From positions 1-16,588 of the forward strand of contig CALETH010000024.1 of assembly GCA_937920105.1 (NCBI GenBank): a stretch of DNA of 16,588 bases, given 5' to 3'. Positions 6,786 to 14,197 of this stretch are shown here, in pieces. A program made the position numbers and the translations under genes. Under the pieces are notes generated by a model. The model did not search any database. It saw nothing but the letters and a program-made list of their open reading frames with translations, and was not told where the DNA came from. Source of the stretch: an uncultured Bacteroidota bacterium. GTDB taxonomy: Bacteria > Bacteroidota > Ignavibacteria > UBA10030 > UBA8401. Positions within the stretch are counted from its first letter, which is position 1. The number at the start of each line of letters is the position of its first letter.

Positions 6786-8124
6786 ACCAATTTCTCTTCA
6801 CTAACTCTGCACAAGCAGAGCCACTCTGAATTGCTCCTTCAATAGTAGCAGGCAAGCCCGTATTAGACCAATCTCCACCAATAAAAAAATTAGAAATTTC
6901 TGTTGTATGTGATGGACGAACTTTTTCTACTCCAACAAATGGAGAAAATGTTGCCCGTTTTTCTTTAATAATTAAAAAATGAATAAGTTTCGCATTACTA
7001 CTGTGCGGATAAAATTTTCGTAATTCTGAAATTGTCATTTCCAACAATTCTTCTTTAGAAGAAGAAACAAACTCTTCTGCTCCGCTGATAACTATTGCAA
7101 GGTACATCAATGAATGATGTTTTGTAGTGTAGATTTTTGTTTTATTAAAAATCCAATGTAATGGAGAATCCAACAAAGCAACAAATTCTTCATCAAAAAA
7201 ATGAGTATCAAACCAAAGATGAATTGTAATAATTGGTGAAGAGGTATGATGTTGTGAATATTGCAACGATGGGTATTTTTCTAAAGTTTCCGAAGAAAAC
7301 ATTTTGGGAAAATCAAAGTATGGAACAGTAGAAATTACTGCTTTCGGAATTATTGTTTCACCAGAGTTTAATGTTACAGATTTCACACGAACATTTTCAA
7401 TATGAATATTGCTTACTGATGTATTCAATAAAATTTTTCCGCCATTTTTTTCTATAAATGTTATTGCATTTTCAACAAATACACTACTCAATCCTTGTAA
7501 AGGCAATATAATAGAAGAATTTTTGTTGCTTCCTAAAAATGCTTCTTGAAGAACTTTTACAAAAAGCGATGCTGTGATTTTTTCTGTGCTGTTATTTAAT
7601 GCACCAATAGCAATAATATCCCACAAATATTTTTTTGCTTTTTCAGATTGATAAAGTTCGTCCAACCATTGTGCAACAGTAAGAGAACGTAATTTTTTAT
7701 TTTCAGAATTTACTAATAATAATTCTACACCCACTCGTAATAATAATAGTCGTTCAAAGAATGGAATACTTTTTAATTTCAATAATCCAACAAGAATGTG
7801 AAATGGTGCAGGTAGTTTATTAGCAGATAAGTACGATTTTTCTTTTTCAGCGTGCTGAAAACAAATTTCCAATTTTGGCTGAATAGAAATTTTTGAAAGT
7901 GCATTAATTGTGGTAAGAAATTTTATGGTGGAATGATAACAACCCATCATAATATGTTGTCCGTTATCTACTTCATCACCAGTTTCTGGATGAATAAAAG
8001 AATGAACACGTCCACCTAGATATGATTTTTGTTCTATGAGGATTGTAGAAATTCCTACTGAGGTAAGTTCAACAGCAGCCGCAAGTCCCGCCACACCACC
8101 ACCAATAATTACTACTTCAGGCAT
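6784..8124 (-). CDS. hpnE: HpnE, hydroxysqualene dehydroxylase (FAD-dependent)
   Basis: HpnE removes the hydroxyl group of hydroxysqualene to give squalene, the third step of the HpnCDE route. The 446-residue protein belongs to the flavin amine oxidase/phytoene desaturase fold. The N-terminal Rossmann motif IIGGGVAGLAAAVEL (6-20) binds FAD, Glu31 lies at the end of strand 2, and GGRVHSF follows (37-43). The C-terminal FAD segment FIGGDWSNTGLPATIEGAI closes the fold. An in-frame ATG at 8169 would add 15 residues and overlap hpnD by 53 bp. The ATG at 8124 puts the Rossmann strand at the usual distance from the N-terminus and overlaps the hpnD end by only 8 bp, so it is preferred and suggests translational coupling. 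It could instead act on a related C30 substrate such as a diapocarotenoid, but the adjacent hpnC and hpnD favour squalene. Confidence 0.88.
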   Translation of the reverse strand: MPEVVIIGGGVAGLAAAVELTSVGISTILIEQKSYLGGRVHSFIHPETGDEVDNGQHIMMGCYHSTIKFLTTINALSKISIQPKLEICFQHAEKEKSYLSANKLPAPFHILVGLLKLKSIPFFERLLLLRVGVELLLVNSENKKLRSLTVAQWLDELYQSEKAKKYLWDIIAIGALNNSTEKITASLFVKVLQEAFLGSNKNSSIILPLQGLSSVFVENAITFIEKNGGKILLNTSVSNIHIENVRVKSVTLNSGETIIPKAVISTVPYFDFPKMFSSETLEKYPSLQYSQHHTSSPIITIHLWFDTHFFDEEFVALLDSPLHWIFNKTKIYTTKHHSLMYLAIVISGAEEFVSSSKEELLEMTISELRKFYPHSSNAKLIHFLIIKEKRATFSPFVGVEKVRPSHTTEISNFFIGGDWSNTGLPATIEGAIQSGSACAELVKRNW

Positions 8125-8971
8125 GTGATGTACGGACTTTTTTATTGTTCCACCAAACTTGTGTGGCAAGAGAAAGTTTTGTGAGTGAGGAAAGTTTTAT
8201 GCGATGAGAAAAAATATTGTATTCTACTTGCTCAATTTCAGAAAGTATTCGTTGATACATTGCTTCCATAATTTGTGCAGCGATAAAAAGCGGTTTATCT
8301 TCTTCAAAAAGAAATGTGCGTGCAAGAGAAAAATAGTGATGGGCACGTTCTGCTTCATATTTCATTAAATTATAAAAAGAAGAATTATAATTATTATTGT
8401 AGAGGTCTTCTTCCGTGTATCCAAATTTTTGTAAATCTTCCTGAGGTAAATATATTCTTCCTTTTTTTGCATCTACGGCAACATCACGTAAAATATTGGT
8501 GAGTTGTAAGGCAATTCCCAAATTGTGTGCATACTGTTTTGATTCTTCATTTTTATATCCAAAAATTTCCGTGCAGATTAAACCAACCGTGGAAGCCGCA
8601 TAATAACAATATTGTTCTAATTCTGTAAATGTTGTGTATCGTGTTTTGGTAATATCCATTTCCATGCCTTTGAGTAAATCACGAAAATGATGTAAGGGAA
8701 TATTAAATCGTTGAATTGTTTGGCTTAATTTATTTAATAATGGATATTGCGATGTTCCTTGTATGGCTTGTTCAAATTCATTTCCCCATTGACGCAATAA
8801 CATAGATTTATTGTTGACATTTTCATCATCAACAATATCATCTGTGTAACGACACCACGCGTACACAACGTTAATTGCTTCTCTTTTTGGTTTTGGAAGA
8901 AGTAGAAATGAATAATAAAAATTGCTGTGTTTATTTTTTTGAAAAAAATCCGTTGTAAGCAAAGTTTCCAT
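8117..8971 (-). CDS. hpnD: HpnD, presqualene diphosphate synthase
   Basis: HpnD joins two farnesyl diphosphates head to head to form presqualene diphosphate, the first step of the HpnCDE route. The 284-residue length is normal for the squalene/phytoene synthase family. The first aspartate-rich motif, DDIVD, is at 44-48, and the second, LRDVAVDAKKGR, supplies Asp163 and Asp167; both bind Mg2+-diphosphate. The pieces SNFYYSFLLLPKPKREAINVV, VGLICTEIFGY and RIYLPQEDLQKFGY match HpnD rather than HpnC. It starts 3 bp after the hpnC stop and its end overlaps hpnE, so the three genes are clearly co-transcribed. No Shine-Dalgarno site is obvious, consistent with coupling to hpnC. Confidence 0.9.
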   Translation of the reverse strand: METLLTTDFFQKNKHSNFYYSFLLLPKPKREAINVVYAWCRYTDDIVDDENVNNKSMLLRQWGNEFEQAIQGTSQYPLLNKLSQTIQRFNIPLHHFRDLLKGMEMDITKTRYTTFTELEQYCYYAASTVGLICTEIFGYKNEESKQYAHNLGIALQLTNILRDVAVDAKKGRIYLPQEDLQKFGYTEEDLYNNNYNSSFYNLMKYEAERAHHYFSLARTFLFEEDKPLFIAAQIMEAMYQRILSEIEQVEYNIFSHRIKLSSLTKLSLATQVWWNNKKVRTSHA

Positions 8972-8974
8972 AAA

Positions 8975-9793
8975 TCACCGCAAAAATAATGTTTTGGAAA
9001 AAATTTTTATGATATCGTACCAATATAAACGAGGTCTTTTAGATAGTGTATTATAGTTCATTTTTTCTATCTTTTCAAGGATAGTCATTCCGCCATTCCA
9101 AATAAGTTGGAGTTCAAAGCGAAAGTCTTTATGTACGGTTTTCAACAGCGGAATTCCTTGCTGAAACAAATCTCGTGTTCGTTCTATTTGAAATTTCATC
9201 ACTGCAATAAATTGTTCTTCATTATGAGAAGAAAAAGAATATCCGAATTTTTCTAACTCACTTTTAGGAAAATAACATCGTCCACGCTGCACATCTATAG
9301 AAACATCTTGCCAAAAATTTGTTAGTTGAAGTGCTGTACAAATATTATCGGAATACAAAAAATTTTCTTTATTTGCAGAATCAAAAAGATGCAACAACAT
9401 TTTTCCTATTGGATTTGCGGAATGTGTGCAATAAAACAAGACATCATCAAACGTAAAAAATTGTTTTTGCTGTACATCCATTCGAAACGCGGTGATGAGT
9501 TGTGAAAATAATTCTACAGGAATTTTATACTGCTGAATAATTTTTGCAAGTTCAACAAAAAATGAATTTGAGGATTTCCCTTTTATTACTTGAAATAAAA
9601 AAGATTCCCATTCATCTAATTTTTGTAATCGTTCTTGTTGCGAAAGATTTCCTTCATCGGCAATATCATCAGCAACACGAGCAAATGTATAAATAGTATG
9701 AATTGGTTTGCGAATTTTTTTAGGAAGAAAAATTGAGCCAACGGGAAAATTTTCGTAATGCGTTTTTGCGAGGTTTTCTATTGATGTGTTCAT
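8975..9793 (-). CDS. hpnC: HpnC, hydroxysqualene synthase
   Basis: HpnC converts presqualene diphosphate to hydroxysqualene, the second step towards squalene. The protein has 272 residues. Family-specific pieces are HYENFPVGSIFLPKKIRKPI (12-31), the first aspartate motif DDIAD (42-46), HSANPIGKMLLHLFD (about 124-138) and LTNFWQDVSIDVQRGRCYFP, which carries Asp163 and Asp167. The NPIG and FWQD signatures separate HpnC from its paralogue HpnD next door. It is the first gene of the hpnC-D-E order. A 9-bp AT-only-cored hairpin lies just 3 bases before its start codon, and a dispersed repeat fills the rest of the 135-bp spacer from the heptosyltransferase. Whether it has its own promoter is unclear. 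Confidence 0.9.
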   Translation of the reverse strand: MNTSIENLAKTHYENFPVGSIFLPKKIRKPIHTIYTFARVADDIADEGNLSQQERLQKLDEWESFLFQVIKGKSSNSFFVELAKIIQQYKIPVELFSQLITAFRMDVQQKQFFTFDDVLFYCTHSANPIGKMLLHLFDSANKENFLYSDNICTALQLTNFWQDVSIDVQRGRCYFPKSELEKFGYSFSSHNEEQFIAVMKFQIERTRDLFQQGIPLLKTVHKDFRFELQLIWNGGMTILEKIEKMNYNTLSKRPRLYWYDIIKIFSKTLFLR

Positions 9794-9796
9794 GAA

Positions 9797-9815
9797 GATT
9801 TTTTACTAAAAAATC
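9797..9815. repeat. 19-bp palindrome next to the hpnC start
   Basis: GATTTTTTA (9797-9805) and TAAAAAATC (9807-9815) pair perfectly around a single central base. The palindrome ends 3 bases from the hpnC ATG on the minus strand, where a ribosome site would lie. It may influence translation or act as a protein-binding site. With such low complexity chance is possible. Confidence 0.45.
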
Positions 9816-9818
9816 AAT

Positions 9819-9913
9819 GTCATTCTGAGGAGCGAAGCGACGAAAGAATCTCTTGTTGCGAATTTCATATTATGGAGATTGCTTCGTTCCGCTCAAGCGG
9901 AACTCGCGATGAC
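9819..9913. repeat. 95-bp dispersed intergenic repeat with inverted ends
   Basis: GTCAT...AATCTC on the left and GAGATT...ATGAC on the right form imperfect inverted ends. GCGAAGCGACGAAAGAATCTC (9832-9852) faces GAGATTGCTTCG (9875-9886). An inner hairpin, TTCCGC-TCAA-GCGGAA, sits at 9887-9902. The GTCATTCTGAGGAGCGAAGC and CTCGCGATGAC edges are of a kind I know as a common noncoding repeat in intergenic regions of many environmental bacteria. Its G+C is well above that of its surroundings. It carries no gene. Confidence 0.75.
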
Positions 9914-9928
9914 AAATCTGTTACATTT

Positions 9929-10984
9929 TTACTTCACAAGATAATTTTTTACTGCACTCACCACTTCATCCACTGAAATATTTTTCATACAATCAAAATG
10001 TTTTTCGGGACATTCTTTTTTTCCAATGTGTGAACACGGACGACAAGTAAGTGCAGAATTTTCAATCACTGTTGCTTCTGTTCCGTACGGAGCAAAACCA
10101 AATTCTTTTACGGTAGAACCAAATAACGCAACGATTCTTTTTTGTTTTGCTGCTGCGAGATGCATCAAGCCAGTATCATTCGTAAGCACAACATCACAAA
10201 ATTCCATTGCAGCAGCAGTTTCTAACAATGAAAACTCTCCCGCAAAATTTGTTACATGTAGTGGAGATGTTTTTTCAGAAATCAGATGAGCAATAGTAGT
10301 ACAAATTTGGCTGTCTTCTTTTCCACCAAAAATAAAAATTTTTACATTGTGTTCTTTTGCAAGCGAACTTCCTGCTTCTGCAAATTTTTCTATTTGCCAA
10401 CGTTTCGTAAAATGTTTTGCTCCGGGGCAAATTCCCACTACTCTATTATATTGGTGAAGCTTTAATTTTGCCATTTTTCCGGAAATGGAAAATTGTATCT
10501 CATCCGGAATAAAAATTTCTAATCCTTTTTCATCATTTTCAATTCCATACTCTTTTAATGGTTCGATGTAACGTCCAGCAATAGGAATAATTTCTTTATA
10601 AACATTGCGTTTTAACTTCACTAATTGCCAACGCTCATATTTTCTTTTATCTATAACGACAGAAGGAATTTTTCTGAACGCACGCAAATATTTTGTCCGC
10701 ACACTATCATGAATATCAACAATAAGGTCATACTGTTCATGATGCAACGTTCGCTTCAATTCCCGTAAACCGGAAAATCCTGTTGCAGAATCATATTCAT
10801 GCACGAGAGAAATGTGATGACTGAATTGCACCAATTCTGCATATTCTTTTTTCACAACAAAATCCAAACGGGCTTTTGTACCAACCGCTTTTCGAAGAAC
10901 ACGAAGCAACGGTGAAGCAAGAAGTATATCACCAATGGAACTAAGACGAAGTATGAGGATTTTTTGAGGTAGTAACAATTTCAT
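9929..10984 (-). CDS. Glycosyltransferase family 9, ADP-heptose:LPS heptosyltransferase type
   Basis: This 351-residue cytoplasmic GT-B enzyme most resembles WaaF/WaaC heptosyltransferases, which add heptose from ADP-heptose to the lipopolysaccharide core. The N-terminus ILILRLSSIGDILLASPLL (9-27) carries the Gly18-Asp19 pair typical of the family. The donor-binding half contains GICPGAKHFTKRWQIEKFA and, near residues 265-290, VLTNDTGLMHLAAAKQKRIV with the conserved D-TG-x-x-H pattern. A cysteine cluster near the C-terminus (CRPCSHIGKKECPEKHFDC) is also seen in relatives. An in-frame ATG at 11047 would add 21 residues unlike the family and reach across the divergent promoter region, so the ATG at 10984 is preferred. 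The exact sugar and acceptor are not certain. With the GT-C enzyme upstream it points to a lipopolysaccharide-bearing outer membrane. Confidence 0.88.
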   Translation of the reverse strand: MKLLLPQKILILRLSSIGDILLASPLLRVLRKAVGTKARLDFVVKKEYAELVQFSHHISLVHEYDSATGFSGLRELKRTLHHEQYDLIVDIHDSVRTKYLRAFRKIPSVVIDKRKYERWQLVKLKRNVYKEIIPIAGRYIEPLKEYGIENDEKGLEIFIPDEIQFSISGKMAKLKLHQYNRVVGICPGAKHFTKRWQIEKFAEAGSSLAKEHNVKIFIFGGKEDSQICTTIAHLISEKTSPLHVTNFAGEFSLLETAAAMEFCDVVLTNDTGLMHLAAAKQKRIVALFGSTVKEFGFAPYGTEATVIENSALTCRPCSHIGKKECPEKHFDCMKNISVDEVVSAVKNYLVK

Positions 10985-11008
10985 ATATATTATAAAATAC
11001 CGCTTTCT

Positions 11009-11028
11009 GTTGCTACTCGCAACGTTGC
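11009..11028. promoter_or_regulatory. Possible operator with three GTTGC half-sites
   Basis: In the 94-bp gap between the divergent heptosyltransferase and AAA+ genes, GTTGC (11009-11013), GCAAC (11019-11023) and GTTGC (11024-11028) lie close together. The last two form a perfect 10-bp palindrome, GCAACGTTGC. The site overlaps the suggested -35 box of the plus-strand promoter. A regulator-binding site is an inference from symmetry and position only. Confidence 0.3.
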
Positions 11029-11053
11029 TTTTCATACCCTTCAACACTATCTT
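11025..11053 (+). promoter_or_regulatory. Putative promoter of the AAA+/VWA operon
   Basis: TTGCTT (11025-11030) and TATCTT (11048-11053) are spaced by 17 bases. Transcription would start near 11060, just before AAAGG at 11066-11070, a Shine-Dalgarno-like site 8 bases from the ATG at 11079. Neither box is a perfect match, so this is tentative. Confidence 0.4.
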
Positions 11054-11078
11054 AAATAAAGAAATAAAGGAAAAATTT

Positions 11079-12578
11079 ATGAAAAACTATCCACAAACAC
11101 TTGGTGAATTAAAGAAAAGTAATTATAAAGTTCTTTCTATTAAAAATGAGATGAGAAAAAATCTCATCACAAAATTGCAAAAGAAAGAAACTATTTTTCC
11201 CGGAATTATCGGATATGAAAATACTGTTGTTCCCGACATCATCAACGCCATCCTTGCTAAACATGATATTATTTTACTTGGTTTACGCGGACAAGCAAAA
11301 TCTCGTATTGTAAGAATGCTTCCTTCATTATTGGATGAATTTGTACCAATTATAAAAGAGAGCGAACTTAATGAAAATCCATTTTTGCCAATCACCAAAC
11401 ATGGAAAAGAAATGGTGGAAAAATATGGAGACCAAACTCCGTTAGAATGGATTCATCGTGATGTACGTTTTAATGAAAAATTAGCAACGCCGGACGTTAG
11501 TATTGCAGATTTAATTGGTGATATTGACCCTATCAAAGCCGCAACGCAGCGTTTGCATTATTCGCATGAAGGTGCAATTCATTTCGGACTTGTTCCACGA
11601 ACAAACAGAGGAATTTTCGCCATTAACGAATTACCGGATTTACAACCTCGCATTCAAGTTGGGCTTTTTAATATTTTGGAGGAAAAAGATGTACAAATTC
11701 GCGGTTTCAATATTCGCATTCCATTGGATATTATGTTGGTGTTCACAGCAAATCCTGAAGATTACACCAACCGAGGAAATATTATCACTCCGTTAAAAGA
11801 TAGAATTGATTCACAAATTCTCACACACTATCCGCGTTCTGTGGAAGATGCCATTACGATTACTGAACAAGAAGCGTGGACTGAACGTGAAACTGCAAAA
11901 GTTCATCTTCCTCATTACTTCAAAGAAATTATTGAACACATTGCCTTTGAAGCACGCAAAAGTGAATATGTTGACCAAAAATCCGGAGTGAGTGCGAGAT
12001 TAACAATTGCAGCAATGGAAAATCTCATCAGCAATGCAGAACGAAGAGCAATTCTTCACAACGAAAAAAATATTTCTCCGCGTTTGTGCGATGTTCCTCA
12101 CGTTCTTCCCGGATTAACAGGAAAAATAGAATTGGTGTTTGAAGGAGAATTAGAAGGTCTGCCAACCGTGGGACGTGCATTAATTGGAAAATCCGTGAGA
12201 GAAGTTTTTAAAAAATATTTTCCAGACCCGTTAGAAAAAAAACAACGAAAGCCACAAGAAGCACAAAAGGAAACTCCCTATCTTTTGATTATAAGTTGGT
12301 TTGAAAATGGAAATTTTATTTCTATTGCAGATGATATGCCTCTTGAAAAATATTATGAAGAACTCAACCGCGTACAAGGTCTAAAAGAACTCACAAAAAA
12401 ATATATGAACATTAACGAAAATTCTTTACCAGAACTTGCTTCAGCGATGGAATTTGTGTTGGATGGGTTACATCAAAATTCTAAAATAGCAAAAGATGAA
12501 GTTGACCATACCACAAATTATAAAGATATGGTTGGTTCAATTTTTAGTGGTAAACAACAATTTGAAGAGTTGGAATAA
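11079..12578 (+). CDS. AAA+ ATPase of the Mg-chelatase ChlI/MoxR type
   Basis: This 499-residue ATPase has Walker A GLRGQAKS (68-75), a Walker B-region segment GIFAINELPDL (178-188, Glu184 the likely catalytic acid), sensor 1 VFTANPEDYT with Asn225, and ITPLKDRIDSQI with Arg242 as a candidate arginine finger. The inserts between Walker A and B are those of the ChlI/MoxR branch. Such proteins form ring-shaped motors that work with a VWA partner to remodel or insert metals into a target; a VWA gene lies one gene downstream. Real Mg-chelatase is unlikely, as no porphyrin or chlorophyll genes are present and ChlI is usually about 350 residues. The C-terminal 120 residues are of unknown role. The frame is open to an earlier ATG at 11010, but 11079 has AAAGG before it and avoids a hydrophobic extension overlapping the promoter. 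Confidence 0.85.
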   Translation: MKNYPQTLGELKKSNYKVLSIKNEMRKNLITKLQKKETIFPGIIGYENTVVPDIINAILAKHDIILLGLRGQAKSRIVRMLPSLLDEFVPIIKESELNENPFLPITKHGKEMVEKYGDQTPLEWIHRDVRFNEKLATPDVSIADLIGDIDPIKAATQRLHYSHEGAIHFGLVPRTNRGIFAINELPDLQPRIQVGLFNILEEKDVQIRGFNIRIPLDIMLVFTANPEDYTNRGNIITPLKDRIDSQILTHYPRSVEDAITITEQEAWTERETAKVHLPHYFKEIIEHIAFEARKSEYVDQKSGVSARLTIAAMENLISNAERRAILHNEKNISPRLCDVPHVLPGLTGKIELVFEGELEGLPTVGRALIGKSVREVFKKYFPDPLEKKQRKPQEAQKETPYLLIISWFENGNFISIADDMPLEKYYEELNRVQGLKELTKKYMNINENSLPELASAMEFVLDGLHQNSKIAKDEVDHTTNYKDMVGSIFSGKQQFEELE

Positions 12579-12591
12579 TTGATAATTGAAA
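12578..12591 (+). repeat. Left inverted repeat of the four-helix-bundle cassette
   Basis: ATTGATAATTGAAA overlaps the last base of the AAA+ stop codon. Its reverse complement matches 13057-13070 at 13 of 14 positions. Both copies are next to a shared AAAATGG string (its complement on the other side). Confidence 0.55.
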
Positions 12592-12598
12592 TTTAAAA

Positions 12599-12967
12599 AT
12601 GGATAATATTAAAAAAGAAAATCCATTAAAAGAAAAATCGTACACATTTGCAATAAGAATTATCAAACTCTATCAATTTCTCACTCAAGAGAAAAAAGAA
12701 TTTGTTCTTTCTAAACAATTATTGAGAAGTGGAACAGCAATTGGTTCAATGATAGAAGAAGCAAATCAAGCAGAAAGTAAATTAGATTTTATTCATAAAC
12801 TATCCATTGCAAACAAAGAGGCAAACGAAACGCGATATTGGTTACGATTATTACAAGACACTCAATATCTTGAAGAAAAAATTTCAACATCACTCATTAA
12901 CGATTGTGAAGAATTAATAAAATTACTTATATCAATAATCAAAACAACAAAAAATAATTTACAATAA
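12599..12967 (+). CDS. Four-helix-bundle protein (S23/IVP family)
   Basis: This 122-residue helical protein has the signature of the S23 ribosomal-intervening-sequence or four-helix-bundle family (TIGR02436-like): LSKQLLRSGTAIGSMIEEAN (about 38-57), KLSIANKEANETRYWLRLLQ and a C-terminal CEELIKLLISIIK helix. Its molecular function is not established. Relatives are found within 23S rRNA intervening sequences, and the family is related in fold to Avd, the accessory protein of diversity-generating retroelements, but no reverse transcriptase or template repeat is seen here. The gene splits the expected AAA+/VWA pair and is surrounded by AT-rich noncoding DNA with inverted ends, so it is probably a late arrival rather than part of the pair. 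No Shine-Dalgarno site is present. Confidence 0.88.
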   Translation: MDNIKKENPLKEKSYTFAIRIIKLYQFLTQEKKEFVLSKQLLRSGTAIGSMIEEANQAESKLDFIHKLSIANKEANETRYWLRLLQDTQYLEEKISTSLINDCEELIKLLISIIKTTKNNLQ

Positions 12968-13056
12968 ATTTAAAATTTTTCATTTTTTTTATTATCAATT
13001 TTCCATTAGTAATTATTAACTTTTTAAACAATTATTAATTTAAAAACATTTTCCAT

Positions 13057-13070
13057 TTTCAACTATCAAT
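13057..13070 (-). repeat. Right inverted repeat of the four-helix-bundle cassette
   Basis: TTTCAACTATCAAT ends 1 base before the VWA start codon at 13072. It is the inverted match (13 of 14) of 12578-12591. The 89-bp AT-rich stretch between the bundle gene and this repeat contains another related string, TTATCAATTTTCCATT, near 12991-13006, and no gene. Confidence 0.55.
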
Positions 13071-13071
13071 T

Positions 13072-14181
13072 ATGAATTTCGTTTATTCACAATGGACCCC
13101 TCTCTCGCAAACTGATGAACAACGACTTCAGCAATTGATTTCGTTATTCAATCAACTTCTCATGCGAACAAGTGGAGATGTTGAAGATGCTATAGATTGG
13201 CTTCGTGAGTTAGCAGAACAATATGGAATTTTTGATGAAAATCTTTCGTTAGAAGATTTAATTAAGAAACTAAAAGAAATGGGACTTATCGAAGAAATTG
13301 ATAATGTTCCTACACTCACCACAAAAGGAATTCAAAAAATCCGACAAGATGCACTGAAAGAAATTTTTACCTCACTCAGAAAAAATCCACTCGGCTCACA
13401 CGAAACACCACACACTGGTTCTGGAAACGACCGTTTAAGCGAAACAAAATCTTGGACATTTGGAGATTTGCCAACGAATATTGATTTAACATCAACCATT
13501 ACCAACGCATTCAAGCGAAACGGCATTGATGAGTTTTCACTGAATGAAGAAGATTTACAAGTGTATGAAACAGAAAATCTTTCCAGTTGTGCAACCGTTG
13601 TCATGGTAGATATAAGTCATAGCATGATTTTATACGGCGAAGACCGCATTACTCCAGCAAAACAAGTTGCATTAGCGTTGGCGGAACTCATCAAAACAAA
13701 ATTCCCAAAAGATTATTTGGCATTAGTAACATTCGGAGATGAAGCAAAAGTTATCAGTTTGAATGAACTCCCCTTTCTCACCGTTGGTCCATATCACACC
13801 AACACCAAAGCGGGCTTACAACTCGCACGAAATCTCCTGAAGCGATGTGGAAATGTGAACAAACAAATTTTTATGATAACGGATGGAAAACCATCCGCAA
13901 TGTTTGATGAGTTTGGGCAACTCTACAAAAATCCATTTGGATTAGACCAAAAAATTATCAATAAAACATTAGATGAAGCCGTTGCCTGTAGAAAAGAAAA
14001 AATCACCATCAGCACATTTATGATTGCACGCGACCCATATCTTATTAATTTTATTGAAGAACTTACCAAAGCCAATCAAGGAAGAGCATATTATTCTTCC
14101 CTCAACAATCTCGGACAATTTATTTTTGTTGATTATATTCGCAATAGAAAAAAATTAAAACACAATAAAAATATTTTTTAA
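13072..14181 (+). CDS. VWA-domain protein, partner of the AAA+ ATPase
   Basis: This 369-residue soluble protein has an N-terminal helical half of about 170 residues, with a linker GSHETPHTGSGNDRLSE near 108-124, and a C-terminal von Willebrand factor A domain (about 173-350). The metal-binding MIDAS site is complete: DISHS (Asp180, Ser182, Ser184), a threonine in HTNTKAG near 242-248, and TDGKPS with Asp271. VWA proteins of this sort (ChlD-like, COG1240-type) bind partners or substrates through the metal ion and are driven by an AAA+ motor; the motor here is the ATPase gene two open frames upstream. The start codon is 1 base after the cassette end. The membrane protein and polymerase genes follow at short distances, so one transcript is likely. 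No signal peptide or membrane helix was seen. Confidence 0.87.
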   Translation: MNFVYSQWTPLSQTDEQRLQQLISLFNQLLMRTSGDVEDAIDWLRELAEQYGIFDENLSLEDLIKKLKEMGLIEEIDNVPTLTTKGIQKIRQDALKEIFTSLRKNPLGSHETPHTGSGNDRLSETKSWTFGDLPTNIDLTSTITNAFKRNGIDEFSLNEEDLQVYETENLSSCATVVMVDISHSMILYGEDRITPAKQVALALAELIKTKFPKDYLALVTFGDEAKVISLNELPFLTVGPYHTNTKAGLQLARNLLKRCGNVNKQIFMITDGKPSAMFDEFGQLYKNPFGLDQKIINKTLDEAVACRKEKITISTFMIARDPYLINFIEELTKANQGRAYYSSLNNLGQFIFVDYIRNRKKLKHNKNIF

Positions 14182-14197
14182 CAACTCAAAATAATTT

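Noticed and set aside
10985..11047. Longer N-terminus for the heptosyltransferase
   Set aside because: It would add 21 residues unlike the GT9 start and run across the divergent promoter region.
11010..11078. Longer N-terminus for the AAA+ ATPase, which would look like a signal or membrane segment
   Set aside because: It overlaps the suggested promoter and operator; AAAGG before the ATG at 11079 supports the shorter form, and the family is cytoplasmic.
12599..12967. Avd gene of a diversity-generating retroelement
   Set aside because: No reverse transcriptase and no template/variable repeat pair was seen; only the fold family is shared.
11079..14181. True magnesium chelatase (BchI/BchD)
   Set aside because: The ATPase is longer than ChlI, the VWA protein lacks an AAA-like half, and no tetrapyrrole genes are present.
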